A stretch of 16,732 nucleotides of DNA, from contig RZYZ01000018.1 of NCBI GenBank assembly GCA_009930125.1, positions 1 through 16,732 of the forward strand, given 5' to 3'. Below the pieces are notes generated by a model, which was not told the origin of the DNA, did no database searches, and saw nothing but the letters and a program-made list of their open reading frames with translations. Shown here one piece after another: positions 1 to 7,190 of this stretch (position 1 is the first letter of the stretch; each line of letters opens with the position of its first letter). The translations under genes and the position numbers were made by a program. Origin of the DNA: Clostridia bacterium (GTDB lineage: Bacteria; Bacillota; Clostridia; Clostridiales; Clostridiaceae).

Positions 1-72
1 GGAGTAATCAGCAGAATCTTTGTGGGCGGGAATGTAAGAGATACGAAGAAGATCCATCTTGAAATTGAATAA
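1..72 (+). CDS. C-terminal tail of an unidentified protein (5' end outside window)
   Basis: Frame 1 is open from the window edge to a TAA at 70-72 and encodes 23 residues ending KKIHLEIE. A hairpin terminator follows nine bases later, which supports this being the real end of a rightward gene. The fragment is too short to assign a family, and I do not recognise it. The next gene is convergent. Confidence 0.55.
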   Translation, partial: GVISRIFVGGNVRDTKKIHLEIE

Positions 73-80
73 GCACATGA

Positions 81-111
81 AAAATCACCACGGAATTTCC
101 ATGGTGATTTT
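81..111. terminator. Bidirectional hairpin terminator between convergent genes
   Basis: AAAATCACCA (81-90) pairs perfectly with TGGTGATTTT (102-111). An inner GG/CC pair tightens the loop. The A-run on one side and T-run on the other give a U-tail on either strand. The hairpin lies between the stop at 72 (+) and the stop at 110 (-), so it can serve both genes. Confidence 0.8.
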
Positions 112-775
112 ATATATGGAATCTTTTTTCGATTTCAGCTTTGATGCTGCTTCCCTGAAGGATGAAGATGGCCGAGAGGAAGATAAAGCTGACCGCAATA
201 CTGATGATGGATGGATATTTCACTGTCACCCAGTCAAATAGAAGAAACAGAATCGGAATAAAACCGAAAAGCGCGGACATGAAGGCATAGGTGATGTAGT
301 CTCTGTTTCCCAGCTTCATGATCACTGCAATGGAGTACATGAGAAGCAGTGCAGTAATACAAAGAAGGGGAATCACGTAATTGAGAGACCATCCACGCCA
401 GCCGGTATTCCAGTCCCAGAAGACAGACAAGAGGGAAATGATCGCTACCTGCCAGACAATCTTCTTGGGGATATGGAATCTCTTCTGCACGAGGAAAATC
501 ATATCCAGCCAGATACTGAGCAGACCCAGAAGAAGCAGGAGAGGCCAGTTCAGTTCTGTGGGGAAGATGAAGTAGATGGTGAAACTGAGAACGACCATGA
601 CGATGGAGACAAACAGAAGAATTCTCAGTGTCATATGACTTTTCAGATAGGATGGAATCTTTGGGAATAAGAGTACGGATTCATCTTCCTTTGGGGGTGG
701 CAGTTTGTTTCCGCAGAGCGGGCAGGTGGTTCTGGTCTCAAGAATTTCCACATTACAATGGGTACAGTGCTGCAT
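110..775 (-). CDS. DUF6320-type zinc-ribbon membrane protein
   Basis: A 221-residue protein. The N-terminus is a zinc ribbon with Cys4, Cys7, Cys18 and Cys21 (CxxC...CxxC). After a short linker come about six hydrophobic segments (roughly residues 51-72, 77-95, 107-121, 134-154, 165-183 and 190-208), then a short basic/acidic tail. This architecture and the position after an acyltransferase and a lipase match the DUF6320 family; that name is from memory of the family. The start at 775 is chosen because GGAGG lies just upstream at 781-785 on the reverse strand and the zinc ribbon begins at once. A longer frame to 916 would run into the acyltransferase gene and lacks this signal. It is the last gene of a three-gene leftward operon, 14 bp after the acyltransferase. 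The function is unknown; a membrane partner of the acyltransferase is plausible. Confidence 0.82.
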   Translation of the reverse strand: MQHCTHCNVEILETRTTCPLCGNKLPPPKEDESVLLFPKIPSYLKSHMTLRILLFVSIVMVVLSFTIYFIFPTELNWPLLLLLGLLSIWLDMIFLVQKRFHIPKKIVWQVAIISLLSVFWDWNTGWRGWSLNYVIPLLCITALLLMYSIAVIMKLGNRDYITYAFMSALFGFIPILFLLFDWVTVKYPSIISIAVSFIFLSAIFILQGSSIKAEIEKRFHI

Positions 776-789
776 GGTTTTCCTCCTTT

Positions 790-2058
790 CTATAAATTTG
801 AAGAGATGCCAACCGGGATGCCTCTGCTGGTCAGAAATTCGAAATAGGTTCTCTGAAGATCGGTATCCTGATAGGGAGAAGTGAAGCTCACCACCAGCTG
901 ATCCATGTAAGAACACATGACAATCTGAGGTCTTCGTGCACTGACGAATACACTGAACTTATGGATGTAGGGTTCAAATTCCTTCGGCATGATGATTCTT
1001 CCTACATTGGAGATGGAGGAGGTGATCTGCCGATCCTTGATATGATTGGCAATTTTCAGTGCAAGATCTTTCACAGGCAGCGGAATCACTCGGGCAAAAG
1101 GATTCTTCTCCAGCGCCATGAGCTGGTCAAGATGATGGTTGACCTTGTCTCTGGTCAGTTCATTTTTGAAGCTTTCACTGACAGAATGAATGATATCCTG
1201 CAGTTCGTGACTCTCACGGGAGAAATCATATTGAATGTTCATGGTAGCGAAAAAATTTCGTGCAGTGTTGGATTCGAAGAACTGTCTCAGGTTGATGGGC
1301 ACCTGCAGAACAACGGGATCCTTTCGCATTTTTGAGGGCATATCCTTGTTGATTGCATAGAAATAGAGTGCCGTCATGAAGACGGTCAAGGTTGTGTTGT
1401 ATTCATGAGCCAGTTCAAGGACCTTCTTTACGGATAAGGTGCCTTCTATGAGCTTGGTGCGATTCTCTTCCACCTTTGTACCCTTTAGCTGGTATGCTTT
1501 GACGAAAGGCGATTTATCCATATTTTCTGATGCTCGTTTTTTGTAATAGGTTTTTTCGAAACTGTCGTCCATCTTCTGACTCATGGATGCTTTGTAGCGC
1601 AGTGTGGGAAAATCCTCTGGGAGATCATTTTTGTGTTTCAGGGTCATGTAGTGATAAATGAGTGTTTCGAAAAACCAGTTTGCTCCAGCCCCATCACTTA
1701 ATGCATGGAAAATCTCCACGCTGATTCTCTTATTGAAATAGAACACTCTGAAGAGAAGACTTTTTTCCTCTTTCAGATATAGTGGAGCGCAGATAGGCCT
1801 GGATTCTTCTTCCACAACAGGCTCCAGATCGCTGGATTCAAAATAATACCAGAATGCGCCTTTGCGCAGAACAGACCGATAAAGAGGGAAGCTGTCCAGC
1901 GTAGGCGCAACCGATTCCTGAAGGAGCTTCGGATCCACTTCTTCAGTCAGTTCGCAGTAAAGGCGAAATACTTTCGTATCTCTGTTTGTGACGGTTGGTG
2001 GAAAGATTTTGGAAGCGTTGTCCAGTCTTCTCCATCTGATTTTTTTGTTCTCCTTCAT
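790..2058 (-). CDS. Condensation/alcohol-acetyltransferase-fold acyltransferase
   Basis: A 422-residue protein of the CAT-like acyltransferase superfamily (NRPS condensation domains, alcohol acetyltransferases, wax-ester synthases). The catalytic HxxxDG motif is intact as HALSDG with His118, Asp122 and Gly123. A later VPINLRQFF segment near residue 263 matches the conserved core of the alcohol-acetyltransferase-like group, and 422 residues is a normal length for a two-lobed enzyme. No signal peptide or membrane segment is visible. AGGTGT upstream of the ATG is an adequate ribosome site. It starts 16 bp after the hydrolase and ends 14 bp before the DUF6320 gene, so the three are surely cotranscribed. 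It probably moves an acyl group from a CoA or carrier to an alcohol or lipid acceptor. The substrate cannot be read from the sequence. Confidence 0.83.
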   Translation of the reverse strand: MKENKKIRWRRLDNASKIFPPTVTNRDTKVFRLYCELTEEVDPKLLQESVAPTLDSFPLYRSVLRKGAFWYYFESSDLEPVVEEESRPICAPLYLKEEKSLLFRVFYFNKRISVEIFHALSDGAGANWFFETLIYHYMTLKHKNDLPEDFPTLRYKASMSQKMDDSFEKTYYKKRASENMDKSPFVKAYQLKGTKVEENRTKLIEGTLSVKKVLELAHEYNTTLTVFMTALYFYAINKDMPSKMRKDPVVLQVPINLRQFFESNTARNFFATMNIQYDFSRESHELQDIIHSVSESFKNELTRDKVNHHLDQLMALEKNPFARVIPLPVKDLALKIANHIKDRQITSSISNVGRIIMPKEFEPYIHKFSVFVSARRPQIVMCSYMDQLVVSFTSPYQDTDLQRTYFEFLTSRGIPVGISSNL

Positions 2059-2074
2059 GAATACACCTCGCTTT

Positions 2075-2989
2075 CTACTTTTCGCTTAGGAACAGATTGA
2101 TGATTTCAATGGTATGCTCCACAATATCCGAAGATAAGGGATTGTTCATGTAGCCGTGGAGCGCTTCCTTCATCTGAAAAATCCTCACCTCATTCCCGAA
2201 GCTGCGCAGTCTTTTTCCGTAGGCTTCTCCTTCATCACGTAAAGGGTCATATTCCGAGGTGATGATCAGCGTTTTCGGCTGGGCGCTGAGATCGTCTGCA
2301 ATGAGAGGAGCCACATAGGGTGTTTTGCGTGCGGCTTTATCAGGGACATAAAGATCCATGTAATCTTCGATTCTCTCTGCGGTGAGAATAAAATCTTCTC
2401 CATTCTCCTGAACGGATCTGAAAGGAGAATGAATGCTGTGATCGTGGTAGGTTGCCGGATAAATCAGGATCTGTCTTTTAGGCTTGAATTCGCCTTTATC
2501 TCTGGCCATGAGGGAAACTACCGCAGCCAGATTTCCGCCTGCACTGTCTCCGATGAGGGTGATATCCTCAGGAGCAGCGCCGAGAAGCCCGATGTTCTGG
2601 AATATCTCCTTCGCTGCCGTGTAGCAGTCCTGAAGTCCGATGGGATAAGGGTTTTCGGGTGCCAGAGCATAATCCACAGAAACGATGGTATGCCCTGTGG
2701 CTTCTGCCAGTGTGGCACAGACGGGTGTATAGGTATCGATATCACCTGTGACCCATCCTCCTCCGTGGAAGAAGATCATCACCTTATCTTTTCTGTTCTC
2801 CTTAGGGATAAAAAGGCGTATTGGTATTTCACGATCTCCTGTCATCACTTTATGGTCAAAAGCTCTGTAGGGTACTCTGGGGGATGGAGTGATGATTTTC
2901 TGAACCTTCCGATACAGTTTGTAATTCTTTTTGATATTCATATCAATGCTGGATAAAGCTCTTAGTGTAATTCTTTTTAAAGGTTTCAT
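2075..2989 (-). CDS. Alpha/beta hydrolase, hormone-sensitive-lipase type esterase
   Basis: A 304-residue HSL-family (alpha/beta-hydrolase_3) esterase. It has the oxyanion-hole motif HGGGW at 75-79, the nucleophile elbow GDSAGG with Ser149, the acidic residue in EYDPLRDEG (Asp248), and His278 in ALHGYM: a complete catalytic triad. No signal peptide is seen, so it is cytosolic or membrane-associated. AAGGGG lies a few bases before the start. It is the first gene of the leftward operon with the acyltransferase and DUF6320 protein. Within that context it may hydrolyse, or transfer from, an acyl ester made or consumed by the next gene. The family call is secure; the substrate is unknown. Confidence 0.9.
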   Translation of the reverse strand: MKPLKRITLRALSSIDMNIKKNYKLYRKVQKIITPSPRVPYRAFDHKVMTGDREIPIRLFIPKENRKDKVMIFFHGGGWVTGDIDTYTPVCATLAEATGHTIVSVDYALAPENPYPIGLQDCYTAAKEIFQNIGLLGAAPEDITLIGDSAGGNLAAVVSLMARDKGEFKPKRQILIYPATYHDHSIHSPFRSVQENGEDFILTAERIEDYMDLYVPDKAARKTPYVAPLIADDLSAQPKTLIITSEYDPLRDEGEAYGKRLRSFGNEVRIFQMKEALHGYMNNPLSSDIVEHTIEIINLFLSEK

Positions 2990-3011
2990 TAAACACCCCT
3001 TCTTTGAGCTT

Positions 3012-3017
3012 AGTATA
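3012..3017 (-). promoter_or_regulatory. Possible -10 box for the hydrolase/acyltransferase/DUF6320 operon
   Basis: On the reverse strand this reads TATACT, 22 bases ahead of the hydrolase ATG, which would give a very short leader holding only the ribosome site. No good -35 box stands 16-18 bases upstream, so the call rests mainly on the -10 match and position. Confidence 0.4.
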
Positions 3018-3083
3018 CCTTATTCTTTGAAGTCATAGAAGAAAAATATCAGTATGGAAGAGGAATGCATAGAGAATGATGAA

Positions 3084-3113
3084 TTGATTCCAAGGCGAAA
3101 AGAAGGGTATAAT
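3084..3113 (+). promoter_or_regulatory. Sigma-A-type promoter for the CofE-like/Crp operon
   Basis: TTGATT (3084-3089) and a consensus TATAAT (3108-3113) are separated by 18 bases. Transcription would start near 3120, about 50 bases before the first gene. The whole 2990-3168 gap is a divergent promoter region; I found no convincing operator palindrome in it. Confidence 0.72.
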
Positions 3114-3168
3114 GAGACAATGAAGATGGAACACTTCAACACCTGATTATATGAACTGGAGGAAGATT

Positions 3169-4359
3169 ATGGAAAGAATGATAGGAACAACTTCTAGAGG
3201 GGTACGTGCACCAATCATCAGAGAGGGGGATGACATCGCATCAATCGTCGTGGAATCCGTCATGAATGCGGCAGCTTCAGAAAACATCCTATTGAATGAC
3301 AGAGATGTGCTCTCTGTAACAGAGGCGGTTGTGGCAAGAGCGCAGGGGAACTATGCATCTGTGGACAATATTGCAGAAGACGTGAAAAAGAAATTTCAGG
3401 ACGAGACCATCGGGGTGATTTTTCCGATTCTGAGCCGAAACAGATTTTCACTATGCCTGAAAGGGATAGCGAGGGGAGCGAGAAAAATCGTGCTCATGCT
3501 GAGCTACCCATCAGATGAGGTGGGCAATGCCCTGGTCAGTCTGGATCAGCTGGATGAAAAAGGTGTGGATCCGTATATGAATGTGCTGACGGAGGAGAAA
3601 TACAGAGCCCTGTTCGGATATGAGAAACATACCTTCACCGGTGTGGATTACATTTCCTTCTACAAGCAGATCATAGAAGAAGAAGGATGCGAAGCGGAGG
3701 TGATTCTCGCAAATCAGCCTAAGGCGATCCTTTCCTACACCAAGTCTGTACTGAACTGTGATATCCATTCAAGAGAACGGACAAAGAGACTTCTGAAAAG
3801 AGATGGTGCGGAAGTGGTGTTCAGCCTCAGTGATCTTCTGACCTCATCCATAGATGGCAGTGGATATAATAAGGAATATGGTCTGCTTGGAAGCAACAAG
3901 GCGACGGAAGAAACTCTGAAGCTCTTTCCAAGAGACGGTCAGGAAATCGTCGACAGAATTCAGAAGATGTTTAAAGAACAGACAGGCAAGGAGATTGAAG
4001 TCATGATCTATGGAGACGGAGCCTTCAAAGATCCTGTGGGTGGCATCTGGGAGCTGGCAGATCCTGTTGTATCCCCAGCGTACACCAAAGGCCTGGAAGG
4101 GCAACCTAATGAGATCAAGCTGAAGTACATTGCAGATAATGAGTTTTCGCATCTGGAAGGGGAAGACCTGAAAAAAGCGATCACCGAATACATCAGGAAT
4201 AAAGGGGAGGACCTCTTTGGAGACATGACCGCTGAAGGCACAACCCCAAGAAGACTGACCGATCTGCTCGGATCCTTGAGCGACCTGACCTCAGGAAGTG
4301 GAGACAAGGGCACACCGATCATACTGATTCAGGGTTATTTTGACAGCTATGCGAAATAG
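3169..4359 (+). CDS. CofE-like protein (coenzyme F420-0:L-glutamate ligase family)
   Basis: A 396-residue protein. The first 70 residues follow the pattern of F420-0 gamma-glutamyl ligase: a short strand with GTTSRGVRAPI, then GDDIA, then a DRDVLSVTEAVVARAQG segment like the family's 'gDvlvvaqKivSKaEG' block. CofE itself is about 250 residues, so this is an enlarged relative. A later GDGAFKDPVGGIWELADP segment near residue 290 looks like an active-site loop. The start at 3169 is preferred over an in-frame ATG at 3151 because GGAGG (3158-3162) sits 6 bases before it. It is followed 26 bases later by a Crp/Fnr regulator. No other F420 gene is in the window, so the substrate may not be F420-0; an amide-bond ligase acting on another acid is an alternative. 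The family call is fair, the function unknown. Confidence 0.7.
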   Translation: MERMIGTTSRGVRAPIIREGDDIASIVVESVMNAAASENILLNDRDVLSVTEAVVARAQGNYASVDNIAEDVKKKFQDETIGVIFPILSRNRFSLCLKGIARGARKIVLMLSYPSDEVGNALVSLDQLDEKGVDPYMNVLTEEKYRALFGYEKHTFTGVDYISFYKQIIEEEGCEAEVILANQPKAILSYTKSVLNCDIHSRERTKRLLKRDGAEVVFSLSDLLTSSIDGSGYNKEYGLLGSNKATEETLKLFPRDGQEIVDRIQKMFKEQTGKEIEVMIYGDGAFKDPVGGIWELADPVVSPAYTKGLEGQPNEIKLKYIADNEFSHLEGEDLKKAITEYIRNKGEDLFGDMTAEGTTPRRLTDLLGSLSDLTSGSGDKGTPIILIQGYFDSYAK

Positions 4360-4385
4360 CGGATCAGAGAAAAGGAAGAATGCAG

Positions 4386-5078
4386 ATGTTTGAATCTTAT
4401 CTGAAACTGCTCATGGAGAACCCCCTGTTTGAAGGATTGTCCAGGGAAGAAATTACAGAGATGCTCAGCGGAATGGGCGCCTATGTCGGCTCATACAAAA
4501 AATGGGAGACCATCACAGTGGAGAATGAGAAGCTGGATGGAATCGGAATAATTGTGAGTGGGCAGGTATCCATAGGAAAGGACACCTCTTCAGGCGACCG
4601 GCTCATGATGGCCAGGCTCAGTCAGGGTGATGTCTTCGGGGAAGTGGCGGTTTATACGGGGAGTCTATGGACCGCCACCGTTCTGGCGGACAAGGATTCT
4701 TCCATACTCTTTCTCCCTGCAGAAAAGCTCGTGAACGCAGAGCAGATGTTCAGTAAAGCAGCAGGCAGATTCGCGCTGAATATGCTCTACATCATTGCGA
4801 AGAAAGCCCGTGTCCTGAATGACAAGCTGGAACTGCTGGCGCTGAAGAGCATACGCAGAAAAATATGCTACTATCTTCTGAAACAGTATCAGATCAGGAA
4901 AACCGCTACCTTCACAGTATCCTTACGAAGAGGAGAAATGGCGGAATATCTTCAGGTATCCAGACCTTCTCTCTCAAGAGAGCTGATTCGTCTCAAAGAG
5001 GAAGGAATCATCGACTTTGAAGGAAGAGATTTCAAACTGATTGATCTTGAAAGAATCTCAAAAGAACTGAAAAAATGA
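4386..5078 (+). CDS. Crp/Fnr-family transcriptional regulator
   Basis: A 230-residue protein. Residues about 10-120 form a cyclic-nucleotide-binding-type beta roll, with GIIVSGQVSIGK and the GDVFGEVAVYTG turn. A long dimerisation helix follows, then a C-terminal winged HTH with GEMAEYLQVSRPSLSRELIRLKEEG as the recognition region. The cAMP-pocket turn keeps GE but has AVYTG in place of the usual RSxxx, so cAMP itself is an unlikely ligand. There is only one cysteine (in KICYYL), so it is not an Fnr-type iron-sulfur sensor. An ATG at 4380 is also in frame, but AAGGAAG at 4372-4378 is better spaced for 4386. It is cotranscribed with the CofE-like gene and ends at a strong terminator. It may control its own operon or the downstream cassette (inference). 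Confidence 0.85.
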   Translation: MFESYLKLLMENPLFEGLSREEITEMLSGMGAYVGSYKKWETITVENEKLDGIGIIVSGQVSIGKDTSSGDRLMMARLSQGDVFGEVAVYTGSLWTATVLADKDSSILFLPAEKLVNAEQMFSKAAGRFALNMLYIIAKKARVLNDKLELLALKSIRRKICYYLLKQYQIRKTATFTVSLRRGEMAEYLQVSRPSLSRELIRLKEEGIIDFEGRDFKLIDLERISKELKK

Positions 5079-5090
5079 AATCAGTCTCAT

Positions 5091-5135
5091 AGCCTCCTAT
5101 AGTATGCGTTCATGTGATACTGTAAGAGGCTTTTT
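5091..5135 (+). terminator. Rho-independent terminator after the Crp/Fnr gene
   Basis: AGCCTC (5091-5096) pairs with GAGGCT (5126-5131). Inside it, TATAGTAT pairs with ATACTGTA with one wobble. The loop is about 11 bases, and the stem runs into a T-tract ending at 5135. It separates the Crp operon from the Fur-box cassette. Confidence 0.88.
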
Positions 5136-5150
5136 CACGAAGAAAATGTG

Positions 5151-5165
5151 TGAGAATCATTATCA
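5151..5165 (+). promoter_or_regulatory. Fur box (iron-responsive operator)
   Basis: The site reads TGAGAATCATTATCA, against the 7-1-7 Fur consensus TGATAATNATTATCA: 13 of the 14 specified positions match, the single change being T to G at position 4. It fits PerR (TTATAATNATTATAA) less well, with three mismatches. It lies just after a terminator and about 100 bases before the first cassette gene, where a repressor would block transcription. No clear -35/-10 pair could be fixed; TATCCT at 5180-5185 is one weak -10 option. Confidence 0.75.
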
Positions 5166-5177
5166 ATATTCATAAAT

Positions 5178-5193
5178 GGTATCCTGAGATACC
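5178..5193 (+). repeat. Short perfect inverted repeat in the cassette leader
   Basis: GGTATC (5178-5183) and GATACC (5188-5193) flank a CTGA spacer. It could be a small RNA hairpin just upstream of the GAGGAGG site, or a second operator. Its role is unknown. Confidence 0.4.
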
Positions 5194-5210
5194 GAATATT
5201 GAGGAGGAAC

Positions 5211-5270
5211 ATGCTACACTTGAAAGCGGTGGCAAAGAGCCAAGAAGAAGACGTGAGGAGAAGACAATGA
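5211..5270 (+). CDS. Possible 19-residue leader ORF coupled to the cassette
   Basis: ATG at 5211 follows a strong GAGGAGG (5201-5207) with a short 3-base spacer. The frame runs 19 codons (MLHLKAVAKSQEEDVRRRQ) to a TGA at 5268-5270, which overlaps the ATG of the next gene as ATGA. A good ribosome site plus an exact start/stop overlap suggests translation and coupling. The peptide is basic and resembles no family. The short spacer, and the fact that the downstream gene has its own GAGGAG inside this ORF, keep confidence low. Confidence 0.35.
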   Translation: MLHLKAVAKSQEEDVRRRQ

Positions 5271-6487
5271 GTAACATAAATATAGATCATAAAGATTCCT
5301 TGTTTCGGGTAACTGAAAGCTACAAGGATGCACTGGACCTTCTGATCTCTTTAGGATTTGACAATCTGAAAGATGAAGAGAAAAGAAGTACCCTCGGGAA
5401 ACTGGTGACCATCGGGGATTCACTGAAATCCAAAGGAATCTCCCTGAATGCCTTTATCGAGCAGCTGGAAGAAAGAATGGCGCTGTCGGAGGGATCCGTA
5501 AAAGCTGTTTCGAATCAGGAGGATACGATCCATATGGCTGGCGTTCTTCCGTGTCCTGTGAGGGTTCCGCTTCTGGAAACCTTCGAAGAGTGGCATTCCA
5601 GTCAGAATCTGGGTTACCATCTCGAATATGACCTGAAGGCCGCCTCCATGGGGATTGGTTGGCTGGAGGAGTCCCTGAAGAGCGAAGAGATCGAAAAGCT
5701 GCCGGATGTATTCATTTCAGCCGGATTCGATATGTTCTTTGACAAGAAGCTTTTCGGAAAGTACAAATCCAGAGATCTGTTTGAAGACCTGATGGACTTC
5801 GAGCATTATAATGAGGATTTCGAGAATGAATCGCTTGGTCTGAGAGATCCGAAGAAGCAGTATTCCATGATCGGGGTCGTGCCTGCGGTATTTCTGGTCA
5901 ATGTGAAAGAACTTGGGGACAGAAAAATGCCAGGAAGCTGGGAAGATGTGCTCCAGGATGAGTTTCGAAACAGTATCAGTCTGCCTGTGAGTGATTTCGA
6001 TCTGTTCAATGCGATACTTCTCAATATCTATAAGATGTATGGGGAAGAAGGCATTGTGAAGCTGGGCAGAAACATGCAGAGAAGCATGCATCCGTCGGAG
6101 ATGGTCAAGTCCCATGCGAAGCTTCTGGAGAGACCTTCTGTAACCATCATGCCCTACTTCTTCACCAAGATGGTGAAAAACGGAGGTCCCATGGAAGCGG
6201 TGTGGCCGGAAGATGGTGCCATCATGAGCCCGATTTTCCTGCTTACGAAAAAAGAGAAGAAAGAAAAGCTTAAGCCCATCGTGGACTTCCTCTCATCAAA
6301 GGGCGTGGGAGAAATTCTCTCCCATAACGGAAGATTTCCAAGCACCAATCCAGAGGTGGATAACCGCATATCGAAAGAGAACAGGTACATGTGGCTAGGA
6401 TGGGACTTCATTGAAGAACATGACCTGACGCAGCTGATCAGACGCTGCGAAGATCTTTTCAATCAGGCTATGAAAGGGGAGATTTAA
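5267..6487 (+). CDS. Cytosolic substrate-binding-protein-like protein with N-terminal DUF1858-like domain
   Basis: A 406-residue protein. Residues about 1-75 resemble a DUF1858 unit: a 'VTESYKDALDLLISLGF' helix, then a 'TLGKLVTIGDSLKSKGISLNAFIEQLEE' helix pair. From about residue 95 the protein looks like a type 2 periplasmic binding protein of ABC importers: AGVLPCPVRVPLLETFEEW, then PDVFISAGFD, YSMIGVVPAVFLVN, PGSWEDVLQ, and a late GGPMEAVWPEDGAIMSPIFLL strand. There is no signal peptide or lipobox, so it should stay in the cytosol. ATG at 5267 is chosen because GAGGAG (5255-5260) precedes it. The longer frame from 5150 would be translated through the Fur box and has no ribosome site. It is the first main gene of the Fur-box operon, one base before the GTPase. 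The ligand is unknown; a metal or metal-linked cofactor fits the context. Confidence 0.72.
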   Translation: MSNINIDHKDSLFRVTESYKDALDLLISLGFDNLKDEEKRSTLGKLVTIGDSLKSKGISLNAFIEQLEERMALSEGSVKAVSNQEDTIHMAGVLPCPVRVPLLETFEEWHSSQNLGYHLEYDLKAASMGIGWLEESLKSEEIEKLPDVFISAGFDMFFDKKLFGKYKSRDLFEDLMDFEHYNEDFENESLGLRDPKKQYSMIGVVPAVFLVNVKELGDRKMPGSWEDVLQDEFRNSISLPVSDFDLFNAILLNIYKMYGEEGIVKLGRNMQRSMHPSEMVKSHAKLLERPSVTIMPYFFTKMVKNGGPMEAVWPEDGAIMSPIFLLTKKEKKEKLKPIVDFLSSKGVGEILSHNGRFPSTNPEVDNRISKENRYMWLGWDFIEEHDLTQLIRRCEDLFNQAMKGEI

Positions 6488-6488
6488 G

Positions 6489-7190
6489 ATGAACCTTGTT
6501 ACAGTATCCGGACCGCCTTCCTCAGGGAAGACTTCCGTGATCCTCAAGACCATTGAAGCCATCAAGATGAGAGCATTATCAGTCGGCGTGGTCAAGTTCG
6601 ACTGTCTCTATACCGATGATGACATACTCTATGAGAAAGCAGGCATTCCTGTAATGAAGGGTCTTTCAGGGTCTCTATGTCCGGACCATTACTTCGCCAG
6701 CAATATTGAAGAGGTTGTGAAGTGGGGCAGAAAAAAGGAGCTGAAGCTGCTTGTTACAGAGAGTGCGGGTCTTTGCAACAGATGCTCACCTTATATCAAG
6801 GGCGTGAAGTCCATCTGTGTCATTGATAACCTCAGCGGGATCAATACGCCAAAGAAGATCGGGCCTATGCTGAAGACCGCAGACATCGTCGTCATCACAA
6901 AGGGAGATATCGTCTCCCAGGCGGAAAGAGAAGTCTTCGCCTCCAGAGTCCATTCCGTGAATCCACAGGCAGTGATCATGTCAGTCAATGGACTCACAGG
7001 CCAGGGCGCCTATGAACTGAGTACGCTCTTATATGATGAAGAAGAGAATATCAAGAGTGTGAAGGGAATGGAACTGAAGTTTCCGATGCCATCAGCGCTG
7101 TGCTCCTACTGCCTGGGTGAAACCAGGATCGGAGAAGAGTTCCAGATGGGAAATGTGAGAAAGATGAAGATGGGTGATGTGGATGCATAA
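6489..7190 (+). CDS. HypB/UreG-like P-loop GTPase with cysteine motifs
   Basis: A 233-residue SIMIBI-type GTPase. The P-loop is GPPSSGKT (residues 8-15). A FDCLYTDDDILYEKAGIPV block near 37-55 matches the HypB segment where D-rich and GIP/GVP motifs follow the first switch. LVTESAGL (88-95) is the Walker B/G3-like strand, and TKGD (137-140) takes the place of the NKxD base-recognition motif. Cysteines are conspicuous: Cys39, Cys64, Cys96xxCys99, Cys110 and a C-terminal Cys205xxCys208. HypB and UreG use such residues to bind nickel. The ATG follows the upstream stop by one base with GGGGAG at 6477-6482, so it is translationally coupled. It is likely the nucleotide-driven metal-delivery or insertion switch of the cassette. 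A CobW-type role is the alternative. Confidence 0.78.
   Translation: MNLVTVSGPPSSGKTSVILKTIEAIKMRALSVGVVKFDCLYTDDDILYEKAGIPVMKGLSGSLCPDHYFASNIEEVVKWGRKKELKLLVTESAGLCNRCSPYIKGVKSICVIDNLSGINTPKKIGPMLKTADIVVITKGDIVSQAEREVFASRVHSVNPQAVIMSVNGLTGQGAYELSTLLYDEEENIKSVKGMELKFPMPSALCSYCLGETRIGEEFQMGNVRKMKMGDVDA

Noticed and set aside
776..916. Longer N-terminus for the DUF6320 gene starting at 916
   Set aside because: It overlaps the acyltransferase coding region and lacks a ribosome site; the start at 775 has GGAGG and begins directly with the zinc ribbon.
5149..5165. Crp-type site (TGTGA half-site) overlapping the Fur box
   Set aside because: Only the left TGTGA half is present; the right half does not match TCACA at the needed spacing.
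5150..5266. Longer N-terminus for the DUF1858/binding-protein gene starting at 5150
   Set aside because: It would be translated through the Fur box, has no ribosome site, and gives a charged low-complexity extension rather than a signal peptide.
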